Of a DNA stretch of 64,000 nt, positions 22,745 to 30,873 are shown in pieces. This DNA comes from Paracidovorax wautersii (GTDB lineage Bacteria; Pseudomonadota; Gammaproteobacteria; Burkholderiales; Burkholderiaceae_C). Within the stretch, counting starts at the first letter, position 1; the number at the start of each line of letters is the position of its first letter. The position numbers and the translations under genes are program-made. Location: NCBI RefSeq assembly GCF_900113035.1, contig NZ_FONX01000009.1, positions 1 through 64,000 on the forward strand. The letters are read 5' to 3'. Below the pieces are notes generated by a model. The model was not told the DNA's origin. It saw only the letters and a list, made by a program, of their open reading frames with translations, and searched no databases.

Positions 22745-23583
22745 GCGGCTCCTCGGCGCACGTGCGGCGCCAGCAACGCCAGGCCCTGGTGCAGGGCCGG
22801 GAATAGGCTGCGGTGGAAGTTGTTCCAGCGCAGCTCCAGGATGGTGTCGGCCGGGTCGATGTCGGTGCCGAGCACGTCGAAGATCACCTCGCCGGAGTCG
22901 ATGCCCGTGTCCACGTAGTGCAGCGAGGCGCCGGTCTTTTCCACCTGCGGCGCGGGCTCCGTCCGCAGGCTGCTCCAGTCGGCCACCTGCAGGCCGCGCG
23001 CGCCGTAGAGCGCGTCGAGCGTGGCATGGGCGCCGCGGCGCCGGTAGGGCGATTCGGTGCGTGTGATGCCCGGGTGGATGTTGACGATGCGGCGCTCGAA
23101 GCGGGCGCCGGGCCGCACCAGCGCATCGAGGATGACGAGCAGCCCGTCGAGCACGACCACATCGGCCTGCAGGGCGAGCAACTTGTCCTCCAGCGCCTCT
23201 TCGTAGGCGCGCTTGGCGGCCGGACGCTCCGGCGCATCGAGCGGCAGCGTGCGGTAGGTGGAGGGCACAGGGTGCAGGAGGTCGCGCAGCCGTCGGCCCT
23301 GGGCCTTGAGCTCGGGCGGAAAGATCCACGGCCGGCCCGGCGCCCAGGCGAAGCCGTAGTCCGCCAGCGCGGCCTGGTCCCGGGGGGATGCCGGGTCATC
23401 GTCATAGACGATGCCTTCCAGCGTGTATTCGTCGCCCAGCGGGGTGCTGTCCAGCGCCTCGGCCAGGTATTCGAGCGGCGACTTCATGTAGCGCGTGGCG
23501 CCACGGTAGTCCACGTGCTGGCCGGCCTTGTCTGCGGCGGCGTTGCGGAGCGAAAGGATATAGACGAGCTTGGCCTTGGGCAT
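22741..23583 (-). CDS. N5-hydroxyornithine formyltransferase
   Basis: This 280-residue member of the formyltransferase family (PvdF-like) probably transfers a formyl group from 10-formyltetrahydrofolate to N5-hydroxyornithine, giving a hydroxamate iron ligand. The catalytic Asn-x-His is in VNIHPGITR, followed by SPYRRRGAHATLDA. The catalytic Asp lies in VDTGIDSGEVI. Size and motifs fit the family. It heads the leftward operon with the acyltransferase and receptor. ATG 23583 is followed at once by a typical start (MPKAKLVYILSLR). Confidence 0.93.
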   Translation of the reverse strand: MPKAKLVYILSLRNAAADKAGQHVDYRGATRYMKSPLEYLAEALDSTPLGDEYTLEGIVYDDDPASPRDQAALADYGFAWAPGRPWIFPPELKAQGRRLRDLLHPVPSTYRTLPLDAPERPAAKRAYEEALEDKLLALQADVVVLDGLLVILDALVRPGARFERRIVNIHPGITRTESPYRRRGAHATLDALYGARGLQVADWSSLRTEPAPQVEKTGASLHYVDTGIDSGEVIFDVLGTDIDPADTILELRWNNFHRSLFPALHQGLALLAPHVRRGAA

Positions 23584-23930
23584 GTTGAGAGGCCGTGCCG
23601 GACCCGCCCCGCGCTGTGCGGGGATGGGCCTGCGCGACCTGGTTTTGCGGTGCGACAAAGACAAGACGAAACAGCGCGCGATCTGTTCACGCGATTTGTT
23701 ACATGGCTTGCGAAATGGATCGTCTCGGGAGCGATCCGGGAGCGCTTCCAGGGGGCCTGGGAGCGCCGGGCCCGTGAACAACGGCGGCGCCCGCCCGTCA
23801 TTGCAGCAACGGGTCGTTCCTCGCCGGAATTCCGCTTTCCTCGTCGCCCTGCACGCTGGTTCCTTCCGGCGCTGCGGTGCTGCCCATGCCGCCATCGCCC
23901 CTGCCGGGGCGCAGAGAGTTGGTCCGTCCT
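23584..23930. promoter_or_regulatory. Divergent intergenic region between the two siderophore operons
   Basis: These 347 bases separate the formyltransferase (leftward) from the exporter (rightward) and should hold both promoters. I looked for a Fur box (GATAATGATAATCATTATC-like) and for a PvdS/OrbS-type ECF promoter and found no convincing match. There is a GC hairpin in the formyltransferase leader (CCCCGC 23607-23612 with GCGGGG 23618-23623). The region around 23650-23720 is the least GC-rich part and is the most likely place for promoter elements. Confidence 0.4.
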
Positions 23931-25634
23931 ATGTCGTCTTCTGCCTCCAACGCACCCCCATCCCGGGCGAAAGCCAGCCCCGCCTCGGAGATCGGGCGCC
24001 TGCTCAAGCCCTTCGCGCCCTGGCTGGCACTTTCCGCCGTCACGGGCGTGGCCGCGGGCGCCGCCACGGTGGCGCTGCTGCGCACCATCAACCAGGTGCT
24101 CAACCAGCCCGGCGGCATGTCGGGCGGGCTGCTGATGACCTTCATCGCCCTGTGCGCCTTCGCGCTCTTCGGGCGCATGGCGTCCGACGTGTCGTCCAAC
24201 TACGTGGGCCAGCGGCTGGTGGCGCAGGTGCGCAAGAGCCTGGCACAGAAGATCCTGGCTGCGCCCATCGATGCGCTGGAGCGCTACCGCACGCACCGCC
24301 TGATGCCGGTGCTCTCGCAGGACGTGGACATGATCAGCGACGTGGCCTTCGTGCTCTCGTCCATGCTGATCGCGTCGGCGGTGATGCTGGGCTGCCTGGC
24401 CTATCTGGCCATGCTCTCGCCCGCGCTCTTCGTGCTGCTGGTGCTCATGCTGGCCATCGGCGCCACGGTGCAGATCGCGGCGCAGGCGCGTGCGGAGACC
24501 GGCTTCTGGAAAGCCCGCGAGCATGAAGACCAGCTGCACAAGGCCTACCGCGCAATCAGCGAAGGCGCCAAGGAGCTGCGCATGCACCGCGCGCGCCGCT
24601 CGCAGATGCTGGGCGGGCAGATCGAGCGCATCGTGGACCTGATCCGCAGCGTCAACGGCCGCGCCATCAATCTCTACGTGATCGCCAATGCCTTCGGCTC
24701 GGCGCTGTTTTTCCTGCTGATCGCGGTGATCCTGGGCTGGGCCGCCTGGAAGAACACCGACCCGGCCGTGCTCAGCGGCTTCGTTCTGGTGCTGCTCTTT
24801 CTCAAGGGGCCGATCGACACCATCGCCAACGTGCTGCCCAGTGTGGGCCGGGCGCGCGTGGCGTTCCAGCGCATCGCCGACCTGTCGGCACGCTTCGCCA
24901 CGCCCGAGCCGCACCTGCACCTGGAGCAGCCGGACGGTCCGGCCACGCTCCAGCACGGCATCGGCCTGCGCGGCGTGCGCTACGCCTTCGAGGCGGCCGA
25001 GGGCAGCGAACCCTTCGTGCTGGGCCCCATCGACCTGGAGCTGCGGCGTGGGGAAATGGTGTTCGTGGTGGGCGACAACGGTTCGGGCAAGACCACCCTC
25101 GTCAAGCTGCTGCTGGGCCTCTACGCGCCGCAGGAAGGCGACGTGCTGCGCGACGGCGAGGCCGTGGCACCGGAGGCGCGCGACGACTACCGCCAGCTGT
25201 TCACCACCGTGTTCTCGGACTTCTACCTGTTCGAAGACCTGGTCGGTGGCGGCGAAGGCTCGGCATCGCTGCCCCAGGCCGCGCTGCCCTACCTGAAGCG
25301 GCTGGAGATCGACCACAAGGTCAGCGTGCAGGACGGCTCCTTCAGCACGCTGGATCTCTCCACCGGCCAGCGCAAGCGCCTGGCGCTGGTGCATGCATAT
25401 ATGGAGGGCCGCCCGGTGATGGTGTTCGACGAATGGGCCGCCGACCAGGACCCGGCCTTCCGCCACCTCTTCTACACCGAACTGCTGCCCGAGCTGCGCG
25501 CCAAGGGCCACCTGCTGGTGGTCATCTCGCACGACGACCGCTACTTCCACCTGGCCGACCGGGTCATCACCATGCAGGCTGGCCGCATCGCCGGCATCCG
25601 CAGCCGTGCGGACCTGCAGGGCCTGGCCGCCTGA
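23931..25634 (+). CDS. Cyclic-peptide/siderophore ABC exporter (PvdE/SyrD type)
   Basis: This 567-residue fused permease-ATPase probably moves the siderophore or its precursor from the cytoplasm across the inner membrane. The N-terminal half has about six membrane segments (for example LALSAVTGVAAG and FLLIAVILGWAAW). The ATPase domain starts near 350 and has Walker A GDNGSGKTT, signature LSTGQRKR, Walker B VMVFDEWAADQDP and H-loop ISHDD. The DEWAADQDP form is typical of the cyclic peptide transporter family. I chose ATG 23931; a GTG 54 bases upstream is in frame, but the added residues look non-conserved. The next gene follows after 60 bases, so exporter, monooxygenase and PPTase are likely one operon. 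Confidence 0.93.
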   Translation: MSSSASNAPPSRAKASPASEIGRLLKPFAPWLALSAVTGVAAGAATVALLRTINQVLNQPGGMSGGLLMTFIALCAFALFGRMASDVSSNYVGQRLVAQVRKSLAQKILAAPIDALERYRTHRLMPVLSQDVDMISDVAFVLSSMLIASAVMLGCLAYLAMLSPALFVLLVLMLAIGATVQIAAQARAETGFWKAREHEDQLHKAYRAISEGAKELRMHRARRSQMLGGQIERIVDLIRSVNGRAINLYVIANAFGSALFFLLIAVILGWAAWKNTDPAVLSGFVLVLLFLKGPIDTIANVLPSVGRARVAFQRIADLSARFATPEPHLHLEQPDGPATLQHGIGLRGVRYAFEAAEGSEPFVLGPIDLELRRGEMVFVVGDNGSGKTTLVKLLLGLYAPQEGDVLRDGEAVAPEARDDYRQLFTTVFSDFYLFEDLVGGGEGSASLPQAALPYLKRLEIDHKVSVQDGSFSTLDLSTGQRKRLALVHAYMEGRPVMVFDEWAADQDPAFRHLFYTELLPELRAKGHLLVVISHDDRYFHLADRVITMQAGRIAGIRSRADLQGLAA

Positions 25635-25694
25635 GCGCCAGGGTCTTCATGGCACGTCTTCCATCCTTCAACTTGTTCCAGGAACTGTCATCGC

Positions 25695-27044
25695 ATGCAA
25701 CCCATTCATGACCTGATCGGCATCGGCTTCGGCCCATCGAACGTGGCGCTGGCCATCGCCCTGGAAGAGCAGCGCGACGCCCACGGCCGGGCCGTGGCGC
25801 CGTTCTTCATCGAGCGGCAGCCGGCCTTCGCCTGGCATCCGCACATGCTGCTGGCACAGTCGCACATGCAGATCTCTTTCCTCAAGGATCTGGTCACGCT
25901 GCGCCATCCGCGCAGCCGCTTCACCTTTTTGAACTATCTGCACGAGCAGGGGCGGCTGCCGGACTTCATCAACCTGAAGAGCTTCTACCCGAGCCGCCAG
26001 GAATTCAACGACTACCTGCGCTGGGCCGCCGGCCATTTCGAAGACCGCTGTGCCTACGGCGAAGACGTGTTCGAGGTGCTGCCCGAGACGGCCGAGGACG
26101 GCAGCGTGCAGGCCCTGCGCGTGCGCTCGCGCGATGTGGCCGGGGCCGTGCACGAGCGGCTGGCGCGCAACCTGATCGTGGGCGTGGGCGGCAGTGCGCG
26201 CATTCCCGAGGTCTTCCGCGGCCTGCGCGGCGATCCGCGCGTGTTCCATTCCAGCACCTATCTGCGTGATATGGCCGCCTGCGGCGACGCGCGGCGCATC
26301 GCGGTGGTGGGCGCGGGGCAGAGCGCGGCCGAGATTTTCATGGATCTGCAGGGCCGCCCGCAGGCGCCCGAGGTGGACTGGGTGATGCGTGCCCGCGCTA
26401 TCCGCCCCGCGGACGACAGCCCCTTCGTCAACGAAGTGTTCAACGCCCAGTTCACCGACTACATGTTCGGCTGCTCCTGCGCCCAGCGCGAGGCCCTGCT
26501 GCGCGAATACGCGCACACCAACTATGCCGTGGCCGACCTGGACCTGATCCAGCAGGTGTTCAAGGTGTTCTACGAACAGCGCGTCGCGGCATCGGAGCGC
26601 CTGCGCATGCTGCGCCAGCACGAGGTCACGGCGGCACAAGCCGATGCCTCGGGCATTCATTTCACGCTTCGCGACGGCGCATCGGGCCAGCAGCGGGTGG
26701 AGCGCTACGACGCGGCGGTGCTGGCCACCGGCTACGAGCGCGTGGCGCACCGCCAGGTGCTCGCTCCGCTGGCCCGCTATCTGGGCGATTTCACGGTGGA
26801 CCGGCATTACCGCATCCAGGCGACGCCCGGTTTCAAGCCCGGCATCTTCCTGCAAGGGGCCTGCGAAGACAGCCACGGGCTCAGCGACACACTGCTCTCG
26901 GTCACGGCCGTGCGCAGCGGCGAGATCGGCGGCGTCATCGCCGCCTCGCTGCTGGGCGCTGAGGGCCCGCGGCATGCCGCAGCCGGCAGGCGCTCCGGCG
27001 CTGGTGGCGCGTCGGAGAGCGAAGAGACCGCCCTCTATGCCTGA
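25695..27044 (+). CDS. L-ornithine N5-monooxygenase
   Basis: This flavoprotein of 449 residues (PvdA/SidA/IucD family) hydroxylates the side-chain amine of ornithine with NADPH and O2, the first step towards the hydroxamates. The FAD motif is GIGFGPSN near residue 9, the NADPH motif VVGAGQSAAEIF near 205, and the C-terminal ATGY motif near 348. The substrate loop DSPFVNEVFN is also present. The closely related lysine hydroxylases cannot be fully excluded, but the N-hydroxyornithine formyltransferase next door favours ornithine. AGGAAC lies about ten bases before the start. The last eight bases overlap the start of the PPTase gene. Confidence 0.95.
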   Translation: MQPIHDLIGIGFGPSNVALAIALEEQRDAHGRAVAPFFIERQPAFAWHPHMLLAQSHMQISFLKDLVTLRHPRSRFTFLNYLHEQGRLPDFINLKSFYPSRQEFNDYLRWAAGHFEDRCAYGEDVFEVLPETAEDGSVQALRVRSRDVAGAVHERLARNLIVGVGGSARIPEVFRGLRGDPRVFHSSTYLRDMAACGDARRIAVVGAGQSAAEIFMDLQGRPQAPEVDWVMRARAIRPADDSPFVNEVFNAQFTDYMFGCSCAQREALLREYAHTNYAVADLDLIQQVFKVFYEQRVAASERLRMLRQHEVTAAQADASGIHFTLRDGASGQQRVERYDAAVLATGYERVAHRQVLAPLARYLGDFTVDRHYRIQATPGFKPGIFLQGACEDSHGLSDTLLSVTAVRSGEIGGVIAASLLGAEGPRHAAAGRRSGAGGASESEETALYA

Positions 27045-27822
27045 GCCGGGCAGGGCCTGCATCGCGGCGCTGCCTGCCTCCGGCGCCATGCCGGAGGGCG
27101 TCGTGCTGTGGCTGCTGGCCCTGGACATCGAACGGCCTGCACCCGCGCAGGACTGGAGCGTGCTCTCGCCCGCCGAGGCGGCACATGCCAGGCGCTTTCA
27201 CCAGGCGGCGGACGTGGTGCGCTCGGTCTGCACGCGGGCGGCATTGCGGCGGCTGCTGGGCGCGCGCATCGGCTTGGCTGCGCGCGATGTTCCGCTGGAG
27301 GCCGGGCGCTGGGGGCGTCCAAGGCTTGCTGGCATGCCGCAACTGGACTTCAACGTCTCCCACGCGGGGCAGCATGCGCTGATCGCCCTGGCGGAGGGCG
27401 GCTTGTCGGTGGGGGTGGACATCGAGTGCCATGCCGCTGCGGCACCCGCGGTCTGTGGCGGCCCTGAGGCCGGCAGTGCGGAGCGCGGAACTGCGCAGGA
27501 TGCGCTCGAAGCCCTGGTGATGTCGCAGCGAGAGAAGGCGGCGCCGCACCAGCATGGGCTGGACTTCCTCACGCGGTGGACCGTAAAGGAGGCGGTGCTC
27601 AAGTGCCTCGGCCTGGGGGTGGCGCAGCACCTGGGCGCGATCTCGGTCAGTGCGCCGCCACTGGGCGACGGGCTCGACTGCGGAGCGAGAGCGCTGATCG
27701 TTCAGCTGGACGCCCCTTTGCACGCGCTGCCCATGCAGGCCTGCGCCTTGCCCGTGCCCGCAGGCTACGCCGCAGCCCTGGCGTGGACGGCAGCTGCCGC
27801 AGGCCTTGCTGGGCTGCGCTGA
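27037..27822 (+). CDS. Sfp-type 4'-phosphopantetheinyl transferase
   Basis: This 261-residue enzyme most likely loads the phosphopantetheine arm onto the PCP domains of the NRPSs, using coenzyme A. Visible family motifs are FNVSHAGQHALIA, the Mg-binding VGVDIE near residue 125, and FLTRWTVKEAVLKCLGLG near 175-190 (WxxKEA). About 25 Ala- and Gly-rich residues are inserted between the last two motifs. ATG 27037 lies inside the end of the monooxygenase gene (eight-base overlap), which implies coupled translation and a dedicated role in this pathway. Confidence 0.92.
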   Translation: MPEPGRACIAALPASGAMPEGVVLWLLALDIERPAPAQDWSVLSPAEAAHARRFHQAADVVRSVCTRAALRRLLGARIGLAARDVPLEAGRWGRPRLAGMPQLDFNVSHAGQHALIALAEGGLSVGVDIECHAAAAPAVCGGPEAGSAERGTAQDALEALVMSQREKAAPHQHGLDFLTRWTVKEAVLKCLGLGVAQHLGAISVSAPPLGDGLDCGARALIVQLDAPLHALPMQACALPVPAGYAAALAWTAAAAGLAGLR

Positions 27823-28069
27823 TGTGCGGAATGCGTGGACGTGGAGTGCATTGAACAGGCGCTGGCCCTTCGCTGGCGGGACACCCGAGCCATCTGCCGG
27901 TTGATCGCTGGCACGCGTTTGCGCCCGTCCCGGCATCCCTGGTGTAGGCGCGTGCCGACTCCAAGCCGGGCTATGCGCTTTCCCGCGCCGCGAGCCCTGC
28001 GGCCTACGATGAAGTCCTGATGCAAAGCCAATCCGGCGAGCACACCATCCCACATCGAAAGGGTCAAGA

Positions 28070-28249
28070 ATGAACACCGATCAAATCAAGGGCGCTCTGA
28101 AAGATGTCGCAGGCAAGGTCCAGCAAAAGACGGGTGAGCTGATCGACAGCCCCGAGCAGCAGGCCAAGGGTGTCGCCAAGCAAGTCGAAGGCACGGCCCA
28201 GAAGAACTACGGCGACGCCAAGGAAAAGATCAAGGACGCCACGAAGTGA
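28070..28249 (+). CDS. CsbD-like small stress protein
   Basis: This is a 59-residue, highly charged, Cys- and Trp-free protein (starts MNTDQIKGALKDVAGKVQQK; ends KEKIKDATK) of the CsbD-like family, which is induced in general stress in several bacteria; its biochemical role is not known. It contains the repeated GxxKxxxGK pattern typical of the family. AAAGGG lies just before the ATG. A clear terminator follows, so it is probably a single-gene unit. The 247 bases before it hold no other gene that I can support. Confidence 0.88.
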   Translation: MNTDQIKGALKDVAGKVQQKTGELIDSPEQQAKGVAKQVEGTAQKNYGDAKEKIKDATK

Positions 28250-28300
28250 CGGGCGCCTGGCAGGCCTAGCCCAGGCCGGCCTGCCGATCTCCAGACCATG

Positions 28301-28334
28301 AAGCCCCGGTGCGAAAGCCCCGGGGCTTTTGTTT
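28301..28334 (+). terminator. Rho-independent terminator after the CsbD-like gene
   Basis: AAGCCCCGG (28301-28309) pairs with CCGGGGCTT (28320-28328), and TTGTTTT follows. It lies 50 bases after the small gene and just before the end of the convergent DUF2252 gene. Confidence 0.9.
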
Positions 28335-28351
28335 TGGTCTGGGCGGGTGCC

Positions 28352-29551
28352 TCAAAGCTGAAAGGCGCCCTGGTCGTAGGCCGCGTTGTAGAGGGCCGCG
28401 TCGCGCGCGTTCTGCGCGGCCATCTCCCTGGATGCGTCCTGCAGCTTGGCCTGCCACTTGCTGCGCCCGGCGTAGTCGATCAGTTCGTCCGCGATGGCCG
28501 AGCCCTGGCGGCCCGCGCTGCGCAGATGGCCCCAGGCCGTCAGCTGGCCCATGGAAGACACCACGCCGCGGACGTCCGACAGCCGCAGTCCGCCGCCGTC
28601 CAGCGTGACGCGGTCTTCGAGCGGCTGCAGGCCGCGCAGCACGTAGGGCTTGCCCTGCAGCGTGGCGGGCTGCAGGAAGGCCATGGACACGGCCTGCACG
28701 CGCCGCTGCACGGCCACCACGCGGTCGGCCTCGGATTCCCACCGCGGCTGCTTGACCTTGAGGTGAGGCACCAGCGAGGAGGGCAGGGCCTGCTTCAGGT
28801 CCAGCAGGTAGTTGCCGTCGGGCGAGCCCTTGCCCTCGACCAGGATGACGTAGCGGTCCACGCCCAGGCTGCCCGTGCCGGCGATGCGGCGGGCGACGTC
28901 GATCACGCGGTAGAAGTCCGGGTCGTGCTGCGTGGCCGCGAAGCTCTCCATGAAGGCCAGCACGTGCGCGCGCTGGGCGTCCGAGACGGGCAGGGCGCGG
29001 CGGCCGTCGGTGCGCAGCTTGCGCTTGCGGCCGCGGGTGGTCGTGCGGCTATCGAGGAAGGCGCTGCGCTGGCGGTCCCGCAGCCCGTCGAGCAGCTTGC
29101 GCACCAGCCCGTGGGCCGTCTGCGGCTCGGCCCAGTAGGCCTTGCCGCCGTGCAGGGCCTGCACGTAGGCGGCCAGCAGGGCCGCGCACAGGTCTTCCGT
29201 GTCGGCCGCTTCCAGCTGCAGGCTGGGGGCGGCGACGCGCAGGCTGGTCAGCAGGCGGACCAGATCCCAGGTGGCGGGTGCCAGGGCGGCTTCGTCGAAG
29301 TCGTTGAGATCGAAATACGCGATCCGGTTCTGGCCCTTGTAGCTACCGAAGTTCTCCAGATGCAGGTCGCCGCAGCACCACACGGGCGGAGCCGACTTGA
29401 AGATGCCGCCCTTGGGCAGGCGGGCATAGAAGAGGTGGCAGGCACCGCGCAGGAACACGAACGGATCGCTGCGCATGCGCTGGTACTTGAGCTGCAGCCG
29501 CTCGGGATCGCGGCCGGCGTTGTATTGGAGGATTTCCTGTACGACGTCCAT
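28352..29551 (-). CDS. DUF2252 family protein
   Basis: This 399-residue protein is of the DUF2252 family, whose fold is related to aminoglycoside/choline kinases; its function is unknown. Visible features are GDLHLENFG near residue 75 (like the catalytic loop of that kinase fold), FDLNDFDEA about 20 residues on (metal-binding Asp position), and DRYVILVEGKG. I took ATG 29551 (MDVVQEILQY), where family-like sequence begins; an open frame of 14 more residues upstream looks random. It is transcribed towards the CsbD-like gene and separated from the Rrf2 gene by 112 bases. Confidence 0.85.
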   Translation of the reverse strand: MDVVQEILQYNAGRDPERLQLKYQRMRSDPFVFLRGACHLFYARLPKGGIFKSAPPVWCCGDLHLENFGSYKGQNRIAYFDLNDFDEAALAPATWDLVRLLTSLRVAAPSLQLEAADTEDLCAALLAAYVQALHGGKAYWAEPQTAHGLVRKLLDGLRDRQRSAFLDSRTTTRGRKRKLRTDGRRALPVSDAQRAHVLAFMESFAATQHDPDFYRVIDVARRIAGTGSLGVDRYVILVEGKGSPDGNYLLDLKQALPSSLVPHLKVKQPRWESEADRVVAVQRRVQAVSMAFLQPATLQGKPYVLRGLQPLEDRVTLDGGGLRLSDVRGVVSSMGQLTAWGHLRSAGRQGSAIADELIDYAGRSKWQAKLQDASREMAAQNARDAALYNAAYDQGAFQL

Positions 29552-29663
29552 GGTGGGAGATGTGCGCTTGCGGGATCGCCATTGTGCGCGCACCCCGAAC
29601 CATCGAAGCCGGCGGATGCCCGGGCCTGCCCTGGCCGGGCCCGGCCAGGGCCCCGCGAACCTG

Positions 29664-30212
29664 TCAGGCCGAACCCAGCCGGCCCAGGGCGAACACCGAA
29701 TTGGGCACGTTGCCCGAGGGCAGCTGGGTGCGCACGGACCTGCGCGATGCGCTGCGCGGGCTGCGGCCGGCCTGCGTCACGTCCCTGACGGCCTGCACGC
29801 CCTGCTGTTTGAGCAGGTCGGCCACGGTGATGGACTGCAGGTATTCCTTCACGCGGGAGTGGAAGGACGTCCACAGCTCCTCGGTCATCTCGGCCGAGGG
29901 CAGGTCGGTGGCGTCGTCTTCGGGCGCGGAGGCCTTGGTCGGGGGGCGCATCATGAACTTCTCCGACGCGGAGACGATTTCCGCGACGGACAGCTCCTGC
30001 GGCGCGCGTGTGAGCGTGTAGCCGCCGCCCGGTCCGCGGATGCTGGTGACCAGGCCGGCGCGCCGCAGGGCGCCGAAGATGTCTTCCAGGTAGGAGAGCG
30101 AAATGCCCTGACGGGTGCTGATGCCCGGCAGTGCGACGGGGCCGCCATGGGAACGCAGTGCCAGATCGGTGATGGCAGTGACGGCCATCTTGCCTCGGGT
30201 GGTCAGACGCAT
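29664..30212 (-). CDS. Rrf2/IscR-like regulator lacking all cysteines
   Basis: This 182-residue protein matches IscR closely at its DNA-binding half: MRLTTRGKMAVTAITDLAL, RQGISLSYLEDIF and RGPGGGYTL (winged helix, about residues 1-75). In IscR the next stretch holds three Cys that bind a [2Fe-2S] cluster; here that stretch (about 90-110) is MMRPPTKASAPEDDATD and the whole protein has no Cys. The dimerisation helix (LWTSFHSRVKEYLQSITVADLL) is kept, and there is a basic tail of about 40 residues. It is not next to isc genes. Regulation by a bound Fe-S cluster therefore looks impossible with canonical ligands. The 228 bases upstream (30213-30440) contain no gene. Confidence 0.88.
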   Translation of the reverse strand: MRLTTRGKMAVTAITDLALRSHGGPVALPGISTRQGISLSYLEDIFGALRRAGLVTSIRGPGGGYTLTRAPQELSVAEIVSASEKFMMRPPTKASAPEDDATDLPSAEMTEELWTSFHSRVKEYLQSITVADLLKQQGVQAVRDVTQAGRSPRSASRRSVRTQLPSGNVPNSVFALGRLGSA

Positions 30213-30440
30213 GGTGAGGGACTCCTTTGAAGAGTTCGGTGCGCGCCCGATGCAGGGGACGAGCCTCCGGCCTGGGGGATCTATCGGCCTGGATGGGCTC
30301 GTGCGGGCTGGGCCTTGCGGATCAGCCCCGTGCGGAGCGCGCGGAAAACGAAGGGGAAAAAGACGCGAGGGCCGGCGCACGTCGCCGTGCGCGGCAGGGG
30401 ATGGCCTGGAGCGGATGCGGCGAGCGAGCGCCGTCCGCGG

Positions 30441-30863
30441 TCAGGCCGTGAGTGCGGAGCGGGGAGGTTTGCGCGGCGTGGCCGGCGCGTGCGAAGCGGT
30501 GCTCGCTTCGGCCCATTGCACGGGCGGATAGCTGGCGCCGGAACGGCGTACCAGGGCCCGCAGCAGATTCACGTCGTCCGGCAGATCGTCGGCGTCGTCA
30601 AAGAGTGCGTGGCTGAGTGCGAGGTCTTCCGATTCCGAGCCGTCGCCCGTGCCTGCGGCCTGGGCTAGGGCAGCCTGGGCCTGGGGGGCGGCAGCGTCAT
30701 CGGTGGCAGCCTGCTGCGCGGCGGCTGCCTTGGCAGAGGCGAGGGCCGTGCCGCCCGCAATGCCATAGGGAATGGGTGCCATCGGTGCGGACTTGCCCAC
30801 GGCCGACACTCCTACGCAGAGGAAGAAGTGAAGGGTGAAGACCGTGATAAACCACCGTAGCAT
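30441..30863 (-). CDS. Small protein with N-terminal signal or membrane segment, unrecognised
   Basis: This 140-residue protein has no family I recognise. The start MLRWFITVFTLHFFLCVGVSAVG is a signal peptide or single membrane helix. The rest is Ala-rich and acidic in the middle (ALFDDADDLPDDVNLLRALVRR) with a Pro/Ser/Thr-rich end, so it is probably an exported or anchored low-complexity protein. It starts only ten bases after the kdpE stop on the same strand, so it may be the last gene of the kdp transcript, though a link to potassium is only inference. Confidence 0.6.
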   Translation of the reverse strand: MLRWFITVFTLHFFLCVGVSAVGKSAPMAPIPYGIAGGTALASAKAAAAQQAATDDAAAPQAQAALAQAAGTGDGSESEDLALSHALFDDADDLPDDVNLLRALVRRSGASYPPVQWAEASTASHAPATPRKPPRSALTA

Positions 30864-30873
30864 CGTGGGTAAA

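Noticed and set aside
25649-25711. A 20-residue ORF between exporter and monooxygenase, overlapping the monooxygenase start
   Set aside because: It has no clear ribosome site and no recognisable character; chance ORFs of this size are common. Conservation would be needed.
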